DNA of 36,065 nucleotides, from assembly GCA_030378035.1 (NCBI GenBank), contig JAUCGI010000042.1, forward strand, positions 1 to 36,065. Direction: 5' to 3'. The notes beneath the pieces were generated by a model that saw only the letters and a list, made by a program, of their open reading frames with translations, made no database searches and had not been told where the DNA came from. Source of the DNA: Desulfobacterales bacterium HSG2 (GTDB taxonomy: Bacteria; Desulfobacterota; Desulfobacteria; Desulfobacterales; 4be13). Positions 24,002-30,665 of the stretch are shown here, piece by piece. The stretch's first letter is position 1; the number at the start of each line of letters is the position of its first letter. Made by a program: the position numbers and the translations under genes.

Positions 24002-24424
24002 ATGGTACGCCCCAAAAAAAACCGCATTGTAGGGTTTAATCCGGATATCAGTTACTTCAAACCGAGGGGCATCCCTTTGATTGATCTGGAAGAGGTTCAC
24101 CTGACCGTTGATGAACGAGAAACCATACGGCTCGCCGATCTTCTCGGCCTGCCTTATGAGGAGGCAGGCCGCAGGATGGGGATTTCCAGAGCCACCTTCG
24201 GTCGGATTATCCAGCATGCGCGAAAAGTGATTGCAGATGCTCTGATTAGCGGAAAGGCGATTAATGTCGAAGGCGGAAACTACACGATTGCCGATAAACG
24301 GAGAATATTTATGTGCCTAAAATGCTGTCACAAATGGGAGGAACCCCGCGGCACTGGAAGACCTTCGGAATGCCCTTCATGCGATCATGAAGGATTCCAG
24401 CGAGTTTCATCCAAGTATTATTGA
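24002..24424 (+). CDS. DUF134 family predicted DNA-binding protein, 140 aa
   Basis: The family pattern is clear: MVRPKKNRIVGFNPDISYFK, PRGIPLIDLEEVHLTVDERE, then a sigma-70 region-4-like helix-turn-helix (LADLLGLPYEEAGRRMGISR, ATFGRIIQHARKVIADAL, about residues 45-80). The C-terminal third has a zinc ribbon (CLKCCHKW and CPSC). DUF134 genes are often found near Mrp/NBP35 ATPases and iron-molybdenum-cofactor type proteins, and an Mrp gene follows here. AAAAGGAG lies before the ATG. It is probably a regulator of this small operon. Confidence 0.9.
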   Translation: MVRPKKNRIVGFNPDISYFKPRGIPLIDLEEVHLTVDERETIRLADLLGLPYEEAGRRMGISRATFGRIIQHARKVIADALISGKAINVEGGNYTIADKRRIFMCLKCCHKWEEPRGTGRPSECPSCDHEGFQRVSSKYY

Positions 24425-24623
24425 AGGGTTAAGGGTGTTAAGGGTTAAGGGTGTTAAGGGTTAAGGATGTTAAGGTTAAGGTTTAAGGTTTTAAGGTTTA
24501 AGGGGTTAGGTTGTATGCGGGATATCCTTAACCCTTAACCCTTACCCCTTACCCCTTAACCCTTACCCCTTAACACCCTTAACCCTTAACCCTTAACACC
24601 CTTAACCCTTAACACCTTAACCC
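24425..24623. repeat. Inverted TTAAGGG heptamer hairpin between DUF134 and mrp
   Basis: The left arm (24425 to ~24510) repeats GGGTTAA with variants, the core is about 24511-24525, and the right arm (to 24623) repeats TTAACCC. The left arm starts at the first base after the DUF134 stop codon. Same unit as 16575 and 23043. Confidence 0.9.
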
Positions 24624-24643
24624 TATATTTAAAAAGGAATATT

Positions 24644-25492
24644 ATGACACAATGTCAGTCAGCAAATTGCAGTACAGCCCAGCATATACAGGATCAGAGT
24701 GAGCAGGATGCCGCTGTCAGAGGCTCTTTGGAGAGAATCAGAAACAAATTCATTGTAATGAGCGGCAAGGGCGGTGTGGGCAAGACAAGCGTCTCTGTCA
24801 ACCTTGCCATTGCTCTGGCCAAAAAAGGCTTCAAAGTGGGAATTATGGATGTCGATATCCATGGTCCCGATGTGCCGAGAATGCTCGGAATAAAAGGGAT
24901 GCTCGGCCTGAACGGAAATCAGAAACTTGTTCCGATGAGCTGCTCGGAAAACCTGACAGCCGTTTCAATCGAATCCCTCAGCGCAAGCAAGGATGACGCG
25001 ATTATCTGGCGGGGACCGATCAAACATGGTGTGATCCGCCAATTTATCGGAGATGTGGAGTGGGGCGAGCTTGATTATCTGATTATTGACTGCCCTCCGG
25101 GCACAGGGGATGAACCGCTCTCCGTTGCCCAGGTCATTTCTGATGCAAAAGCCGTTATTGTCACCACCCCTCAGGAGGTCGCGCTCGGAGATGTGAGAAA
25201 ATCCATCAATTTCTGCAAAGTCGTTAAAATGGAAGTCTTCGGACTGATAGAAAACATGAGCGGTTTCACCTGTCCCCACTGTGACAAAGAGATCGATCTG
25301 TTCGGAACAGGCGGAGGGGAAAAAACAGCCGGAGATATGGGAATAGCATTTCTGGGAAGAATTCCCTTTGATCCCAATGTGGTCTCATGCGGTGATTCCG
25401 GCACCTCTTTCCAGGAACAATACGCCGATTCAGCAGTAACAAAGGCATTTGCCAATGTTGCCGGAAGAATGGCCGAAACGGTTGACGGTTGA
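24644..25492 (+). CDS. Mrp/NBP35-family P-loop ATPase, iron-sulfur carrier, 282 aa
   Basis: Family members bind and transfer [4Fe-4S] clusters in the cytoplasm. The deviant Walker A is GKGGVGKT at 41-48. DVDIHGPDVPRMLG, LIIDCPPGTGDEPLSV and PQEVALGDVRKSINFC follow, with the cluster-binding cysteines in FTCPHCDKEIDLFG. The N-terminus has two extra cysteines (C4, C9). AAAGGA lies before the ATG. The reading frame ends inside a GGTTGAC repeat, which supplies the last codons and the TGA stop. It is downstream of the DUF134 gene and upstream of tsaE. Confidence 0.93.
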   Translation: MTQCQSANCSTAQHIQDQSEQDAAVRGSLERIRNKFIVMSGKGGVGKTSVSVNLAIALAKKGFKVGIMDVDIHGPDVPRMLGIKGMLGLNGNQKLVPMSCSENLTAVSIESLSASKDDAIIWRGPIKHGVIRQFIGDVEWGELDYLIIDCPPGTGDEPLSVAQVISDAKAVIVTTPQEVALGDVRKSINFCKVVKMEVFGLIENMSGFTCPHCDKEIDLFGTGGGEKTAGDMGIAFLGRIPFDPNVVSCGDSGTSFQEQYADSAVTKAFANVAGRMAETVDG

Positions 25493-25734
25493 CGGTTGGC
25501 GGTTGACAGTTGACGGTTGACAGTTGACGGTTGACAGTTGACAGTTGACAGTTGACGGTTGACAGTTGACAGTTGACAGTTGACAGTTGACAGTTGACGG
25601 TTGTCAGTTGTCCGACGACTGGTAACTGTCAACCGTAAACCGTAAACCGTAAACCGTAAACCGTCAACTGTCAACCGTAAACCGTAAACCGTAAACCGTA
25701 AACCGGCAACCGCAAACCGTAAACCGCAAACCGA
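25480..25734. repeat. Inverted GGTTGAC/AGTTGAC hairpin overlapping the mrp end
   Basis: The left arm (25480 to ~25610) repeats GGTTGAC and AGTTGAC. After a core near 25611-25624, the right arm (to 25734) repeats GTAAACC and GTCAACC. The left arm begins before the mrp stop, and the right arm ends 2 bp before the tsaE ATG. Confidence 0.9.
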
Positions 25735-25736
25735 CA

Positions 25737-26168
25737 ATGACAATCAAAGAATTTCAGACAAATTCCCTCGTGGAGACTCGGGAACTGGGGAAAAAGATAG
25801 GAACATCGCTTACAGCCGGCACTATCCTTGCTTTGACAGGCGACCTCGGAAGCGGAAAGACTTCTTTTGTTCAGGGACTGGCCAGAGGACTCGGTGTTCC
25901 GGATGAATATTATATCACCAGTCCCACATACACTCTGATAAATGAGTATCCGGGCCGATGTCCTCTGTTCCATGTTGATCTCTATCGTCTCGAAGGCCCT
26001 GACGATGCTGAAGAAATCGGGCTTTCCGAAATACTTTGCAGCGACGGCGTGGTCGCTATTGAATGGGCGGAAAGGCTTTCCGGGGAGACTCTGGGTGAAC
26101 ACATCGCGATAGATTTTGAAATATTGGATGACGAGTCGCGGAAAATCTGTGTTTCTGTACATGAATAA
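25737..26168 (+). CDS. tsaE: tRNA threonylcarbamoyladenosine biosynthesis ATPase TsaE, 143 aa
   Basis: It is needed with TsaB and TsaD for t6A modification of ANN-decoding tRNAs. Walker A is GDLGSGKT at 35-42, and YYITSPTYTLINEY, FHVDLYRLEG and VVAIEWAER are family hallmarks. Length is normal. There is no ribosome binding site: the ATG follows directly on the right arm of the upstream repeat. Translation may depend on the mrp message or on a leaderless transcript. TsaB and TsaD are not in the window. Confidence 0.93.
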   Translation: MTIKEFQTNSLVETRELGKKIGTSLTAGTILALTGDLGSGKTSFVQGLARGLGVPDEYYITSPTYTLINEYPGRCPLFHVDLYRLEGPDDAEEIGLSEILCSDGVVAIEWAERLSGETLGEHIAIDFEILDDESRKICVSVHE

Positions 26169-26175
26169 GTCCCTC

Positions 26176-26321
26176 TCCGGAGTGCCAAAGTTGCACTTTG
26201 GCATACAGTCCCTCGGCGGATATGTAAAGCTTTGGCATTCCGGAATCCCGATGTTTCGGAAACTTCGTGATTAAGAACTTACGGATAATGTACTGCCAAA
26301 CTAAAACTTTGGCACTCCGGA
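26176..26321. repeat. CCGGAGTGCCAAAG-type inverted repeat after tsaE
   Basis: CTCCGGAGTGCCAAAGTTGC at the left and AAAACTTTGGCACTCCGGAG at the right are inverted, with further partial copies between. Same family as 13697 and 15141. It starts 8 bp after the tsaE stop. Confidence 0.75.
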
Positions 26322-26511
26322 GACAGGCAAAGCCGGCCAACTTTTTTGTCACTGCGATAAGCCCGCTTATCCCTCCACGGGATCATAATATTTTCCGTTT
26401 CCCGTTGACAAAGATTGTCGGGGATAATTTCATCTCATCGCGCACCGCGTCTGCCGGTCACAGGTCATCATCCAGTCGATAAACGCGCCGTGTTTCCTGG
26501 CGCACCTGCCT

Positions 26512-27228
26512 GTCATTCCCGCGGAATCGGGAATCCACCTAACACTGTCATTCCCGCGAAAGCGGGAATCCATCTTTGCCTGCCACTGTCATTCCCTCGG
26601 AAGCGGGAATCCACCTTTGCCTGCCACTGTCGGAATCTACCCTGCCACTGTCATTCCCGCGGAAGCGTGCCTGCCACGGGTGCATTCCCAAAGTGACGTA
26701 TTCCGAAACAGAATCCGCATAACTCACTGAAACAACTGACACAGCCTGAAAATACGGCGGTCAGTAATTTCAGGCACTTATCAGGTTTATGTCACTTTGG
26801 GATTGCACCGCCTGCCACTATCTATTCCCGCGAAAGCGGGAATCCACCTGGCACCGTCATTCCCGAGAAAGCGGGAATCCACCTGGCACCGTCATTCCCG
26901 CGAAAGCTGGAATCCACCTGGCACCGTCATTCCCGCGAAAGCTGGAATCCACCTGGCACCGTCATTCCCGCGGAATCGGGAATCCACCTGGCACTGTCAT
27001 TCCCTCGGAATCGGGAATCCACCTTTGCCTGCCACTGTCATTCCCGCGGAATCGGGAATCCACCTGGCACTGTCATTTCCGCGAAAGCGGGAATCCACCC
27101 TGCCACTGTCGTTCCCGCGAAAGCGGGAATCCACCTTCGCCTGCCACTGTCATTCCCGCCTCGCGAAAGCGGGAATCCACCTTCGCTTGGCACCGTCATT
27201 CCCGCGAAAGCGGGAATCCACTTGGCAT
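26512..27228. repeat. REP-type palindrome array (CATTCCCGCGAAAGCGGGAATCC)
   Basis: There are about 14-15 copies, some partial, of a ~26-bp palindrome separated by nearly constant short linkers (ACCTGGCACCGT, ACCTTTGCCTGCCACTGT), so the period is 35-41 bp. Variation in the loop (GAAAGC, GAATC, CTCGGAA) is shared between copies. It ends at the stop codon of the caspase/FGE remnant. Long plus-strand frames across it are only repeat translation. Confidence 0.92.
26680..26808. mobile_element. 129-bp inverted-repeat element inserted in the REP array
   Basis: GTGCATTCCCAAAGTGAC (26680-26697) and GTCACTTTGGGATTGCAC (26791-26808) are 18-bp inverted ends with one mismatch. The inside is AT-richer and unlike the REP units. 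CTGCCAC lies on both sides. No coding capacity. Confidence 0.6.
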
Positions 27229-27801
27229 TCACAAATCCCTGACAAGACGAAACCCGATGCCCGGGCTTTTACGGCTCCGCTCTTCCCAGCAACGATGCGC
27301 GGACCGGCTGGCGCGAGCTTCATTAGCCCAGCTTCCGCCCCGGATCACCCGATCCGAACCGTCACCTGTGAATTCGGGATTGTCCCGCGGGAGGTAAGCA
27401 TTGTCGCTGTATGTGTCCTGACACCATTCCCACACATTCCCATGCATATCATACAGTCCCAGGGCATTCGGAGGGAAAGTTTCCACCCTGACTGGTTTCC
27501 GGCGATTTTTCCCTTTGGGACATCCGGGAAATGGAAAGTCCCGGGTTGCCGCGCCGTTCAGTAAAACCTCGACTTCCCCGAATCCGTAATCCTTGCATAA
27601 AACTTCGGGCATTGCCTTTGCATCATTAACGGGATTTCTCAAATCAGAAATATTTTCATCCCGATATTCATTGATTCCGATGATCAGGGCTTTGTAGGGT
27701 CCTGGTCTGACTTCATCGAATTTCACGGAGAACAAATTGGCAAATGCCGCGGCAATGAAGCTGAACCACAAAAACAAAAAAACGGATATGATCTTTTTCA
27801 T
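27229..27801 (-). pseudogene. Caspase/FGE-sulfatase fusion with large in-frame internal deletion, 190 aa
   Basis: The N-terminus has a signal peptide (KKIISVFLFLWFSFIAAAFA). Then comes the start of a caspase (C14) domain: YKALIIGINEYRDENISDLR, NPVNDAKAM and YGFGEVEVLLNGAATRD. It breaks off before the catalytic His and Cys and joins directly to the C-terminal half of a formylglycine-generating-enzyme (SUMF1) domain: NALGLYDMHGNVWEWCQDTY, RVIRGGSW, GFRLVRDL. Intact relatives have both domains complete, so this is a deletion product that kept its reading frame. GGAGAAG precedes the ATG at 27801. A short secreted product may still be made, but neither domain can be active as known. Confidence 0.7.
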
Positions 27802-27973
27802 GGACTTCTCCATGAAATCAGGTTTCTCATTTTTTCAAAAACCAAGTTTCTTGTTTGTGGTCTGAACCCGTTTTTTAACGCGGATTACTGCGAGTTCTCC
27901 GCGGCCTTCGTTTTTTTCCTGACCGCCCGGAATGATACAGAACCACAAAATCCGTCAGAACCAGTCTTGTTTT

Positions 27974-28763
27974 AAAAGGACAATTTCTGACTTGCAGAAC
28001 TGGCTTTGCAAGTTGCTCAGAACAATTTGCAAAATTGTTCTACAAAAGGACAATTTCTGACTTGCAAGTTGCTCAGAACAATTTGAAAAATTGTGGGTGT
28101 CCCATCTGCCCGTCATGTCACTGAAAGACAGACATTTTCTGACTTCGGTACCTGTGAATTCCGGGTCGGAACTGAAAAAATGTCCCATTTTTTCAGTTCC
28201 GCCCGGAATGACAGGTGGGACACACCACAATTTCGGGTGTGTCCCATCTGCCCATCATGTCACTGAAAGACAGACATTTTCTGACTTCGGTACCTGTGGA
28301 TTCCGGGTCGGAACTGAAAAAATGTCCCATTTTTTCAGTTCCGCCCGGAATGACAGGTGGGACACACCACAATTTCATCTGCCCGTCATGTCACTGAAAG
28401 ACAGACATTTTCTGACTTCGGTACCTGTGGATTCCGGGTCGGAACTGAAAAAATGTCCCATTTTCTCAGTTCCGCCCGGAATGACAGGTGGGACACACCA
28501 CAATCTCGGGTGTGTCCCATCTGCCCGTCATGTCACTGAAAGACAGACATTTTCTGACTTCGGTACCTGTGGATTCCGGGTCGGAACTGAAAAAATGTCC
28601 CATTTTTTCAGTTCCGCCCGGAATGACAGGCGGAGGTGGAAAAGGACAATTTCTGACTTGCAAGTCGCTCAGAACAATTTGCAAAATTGTTCTACAAAAG
28701 GACAATTTCTGACTTGCAGAACTGGCTTTGCAAGTCGCTCAGAACAATTTGCAAAATTGTTCT
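27974..28763. repeat. Four ~142-bp tandem units flanked by mirrored short repeats
   Basis: Units start at about 28102, 28244, 28375 and 28517 (periods 142, 131, 142; the third lacks 11 bp). Each contains inverted pairs such as AAATGGGACA/TGTCCCATTT. They are flanked by a GGACAATTTCTGACTTGC repeat in a long (A) and a short (B) form, in the order A-B on the left and B-A on the right, all in the same orientation. The 235-codon plus-strand frame here is repeat translation, not a gene. Confidence 0.88.
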
Positions 28764-28865
28764 GCGGCGGTTTTATTCTTGCCTTATGGAACTTTTAGCG
28801 ATAAAAATGAAATTATATCTGTAAAGGTGGTTAAAAAACAACAATTTTCTGAAGGAAAAGCCCCC

Positions 28866-29969
28866 ATGAAACACAACTCGGCAACAAAAATCAGCATCAT
28901 TAAGAACGCTTCTCTGTTTTCAGGTTTTAATGAGCGGGAAATATGTGCCCTGGCAGATATCTCGGTCAGAAAGGAATGTCCGAAAGATGCCGTTCTCATC
29001 AGGGAAGGGGAAAAACAGACATCGCTTTGCCTCCTTATGAGTGGAAAGGCACATGCGGCAAGCATCGGCCCTGACGGGAAAAAAATCATTTATAATACGT
29101 TCATACCCGGTGATTATTTCGGTGAAATGAGCTTCGTTGACAAAGAACCCAGATGTGCAACGGTTGAAATGACAGAGCCGGGTGAGGTTCTGATGATTCA
29201 CGGAGATAAGCTCAGAGATATGATGTGTTCAAACGCTGACTTCATGTTTACGCTGACAAAAGGTTTACTGCAGAAGCTCAGAAAAGCGACCCGGCAAATC
29301 GAAGACCTTGAGTTTGTCATCGGTCACCAGGTTCTGCACGATGCCCATCTTGACACCATCAAGCGCCTTGTCCTTGCCGCGGAATGCAAGGATGACAACA
29401 CCGCGGATCATGTCATCCGAGTGGGCCGGTACAGTGCTCTGATTGCCAAAAAACTCGGATTGTCGGACAAAGTTGTGAAAAATATATGCTATGCCGCGCC
29501 GATGCACGATATCGGAAAGATCGGAATTCCCAAACAGATATTACTGAAACCCGGCAAGCTGACCCCCCAGGAGTTTGAACTCATGAAAACCCACACAACA
29601 ATTGGCGCAAAGATTCTTAGAAATCCGCAATCTGATATTCTGAGGGCGGCTCATGATATCGCTTTGTCACACCATGAAAAATTTAACGGGAAAGGATATC
29701 CGAAAGCCCTGGTCGGTGATAAAATCCCTGTGGAGGCAAGAATCGTCGCCCTGGTGGATGCCTTTGATACGATTGTGTCAGAAAGACCCTACAAAAAGGC
29801 GGTTCCATCTGAAAAAGCATTTGACATAATCAGAAAAGAGCGGGGAGAACATTTTGATCCTGACCTAGTGGACGTTTTCATGGAAAACACAGCGGATATT
29901 CTGGAAATAAAAAAGGTGTTCAGTTGTGATGAAGAGACGTTATGGGACGAATTTGAATCGTGGATGTGA
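28866..29969 (+). CDS. cNMP-binding / HD-GYP domain protein, probable c-di-GMP phosphodiesterase, 367 aa
   Basis: Residues about 10-130 are a CRP-type cyclic-nucleotide-binding barrel (LFSGFNEREICALAD, LIREGEKQTSLCLLMSGKAH, FIPGDYFGEMSFVDKEPRCA). Residues about 175-345 are an HD-GYP domain: H214-D215 in MHDIGKIGIPKQIL, H269-H270 in SHHEKFNGKGYPKAL (GYP at 277-279) and LVDAFDTIVSERPYK. The metal residues seem complete, so hydrolysis of c-di-GMP is likely, perhaps controlled by a nucleotide bound to the N-terminal domain. I chose the ATG at 28866 because GAAGGAAAAG precedes it; a frame starting at 28728 would run through repeats. It stands alone. Confidence 0.9.
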   Translation: MKHNSATKISIIKNASLFSGFNEREICALADISVRKECPKDAVLIREGEKQTSLCLLMSGKAHAASIGPDGKKIIYNTFIPGDYFGEMSFVDKEPRCATVEMTEPGEVLMIHGDKLRDMMCSNADFMFTLTKGLLQKLRKATRQIEDLEFVIGHQVLHDAHLDTIKRLVLAAECKDDNTADHVIRVGRYSALIAKKLGLSDKVVKNICYAAPMHDIGKIGIPKQILLKPGKLTPQEFELMKTHTTIGAKILRNPQSDILRAAHDIALSHHEKFNGKGYPKALVGDKIPVEARIVALVDAFDTIVSERPYKKAVPSEKAFDIIRKERGEHFDPDLVDVFMENTADILEIKKVFSCDEETLWDEFESWM

Positions 29970-30047
29970 ATATCCATACTTTGCAATACCGATCACAAAT
30001 ACAGCCAAGGCAACCAGCCACAACAACTGTTTAGAACTTTTTCTCAT
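29940..30047 (-). CDS. Possible small single-pass membrane peptide, 35 aa
   Basis: Starting at an ATG preceded by AGAGGAAG, a 35-codon frame reads MRKSSKQLLWLVALAVFVIG and a short basic/aromatic tail. That is a basic start, one hydrophobic helix and a polar end. It overlaps the end of the small secreted protein gene upstream and, on the other strand, the last 30 bp of the HD-GYP gene. It may be a genuine small membrane protein or the first part of a truncated gene. Confidence 0.35.
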   Translation of the reverse strand: MRKSSKQLLWLVALAVFVIGIAKYGYSHPRFKFVP

Positions 30048-30267
30048 GGCTTCCTCTGTTTCCGACAGAGACAAACCGAACATCATGCTTCCTTACCGCT
30101 TTGAAGACTTGTTCCCTGAAAGTTTTAAAGGATTCATCCAGCGCTCCCTCATCAACCGGAAACAGCTTGCAAGGCCGGGAATTTGAAGCTTCGCACTTCA
30201 GAAGCAGACTTCCGGTGAGAAGAAAAGCTGTGAAAAAGATGATTACAATGGTCCGTTTTTTTAGCAT
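30031..30267 (-). CDS. Small secreted protein, probably truncated, 78 aa
   Basis: The start at 30267 has AAAGGGGGG upstream. Residues 1-25 (MLKKRTIVIIFFTAFLLTGS) form a signal peptide or lipoprotein-like leader. The mature part has CKLFPVDEGALDESFKTFRE followed by a helix and then an abrupt basic ending. The end looks cut short by a frame change. I cannot assign a function. It lies downstream of the AAA-ATPase fragment on the same strand. Confidence 0.45.
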   Translation of the reverse strand: MLKKRTIVIIFFTAFLLTGSLLLKCEASNSRPCKLFPVDEGALDESFKTFREQVFKAVRKHDVRFVSVGNRGSHEKKF

Positions 30268-30354
30268 GGTTGCCCCCCTTTCAATCGTCCCTAAATTTTT
30301 ATTTTCCGACATTCATCCTTAGCTCTGCAAAGTGACAGCGGAGCATCACTCAGT

Positions 30355-30621
30355 TTATCTGTCTGACAACGCTCCATCATTACCGCCGACATCCATCTCA
30401 AAATGCTGGATCGCCAAGTTCTGCCATCTTGTGTACTCATCCGGGCTGAAAATGTCTCCGACCTTTCCCTCACCGCTTATGAAACACTGAATCTTCCGCA
30501 GCGTCTCAAATATGCCTGACTTCCCGGAACCGTTCGGGCCGAGAAGCAAATTTACGGATTCAGCGGCAAGCTCAAAATTTACAAAGCATTTGAAATTGTC
30601 AACATAGATTCTTCTGAGCAT
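30355..30621 (-). pseudogene. N-terminal fragment of an AAA (RecF/OLD-like) ATPase, 88 aa
   Basis: It begins MLRRIYVDNFKCFVNFELAA, followed by NLLLGPNGSGKSGIFETLRK, which is the beginning of an ABC/AAA ATPase with Walker A GPNGSGKS. GGAGG precedes the ATG. The family normally has 350-500 residues with a signature and Walker B; here the frame ends at residue 88 and none of these follow. It is a truncated remnant just downstream of the exoprotein gene. Confidence 0.65.
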
Positions 30622-30665
30622 GAAATTTGATCCTCCAGTGTTTGATTTTTGTGTTCTCTTCTCGC

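Noticed and set aside
26512-27228. Regular 35-41 bp spacing that could suggest a CRISPR array
   Set aside because: The repeat is itself a palindrome, the linkers between copies are nearly identical rather than unique spacers, and no cas gene is near.
26789-27564. Plus-strand frames of 200-255 codons over the REP array
   Set aside because: They translate the repeat (recurring PAKAGIHL, HSRESGNP), have no start signal, and run antisense into the caspase/FGE remnant.
28091-28798. Plus-strand 235-codon frame
   Set aside because: It is translation of the 142-bp tandem units, with period-length protein repeats and no ribosome site.
28728-28865. Earlier start of the HD-GYP gene within the repeats
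   Set aside because: The first 46 codons translate repeat DNA; GAAGGAAAAG supports the ATG at 28866.
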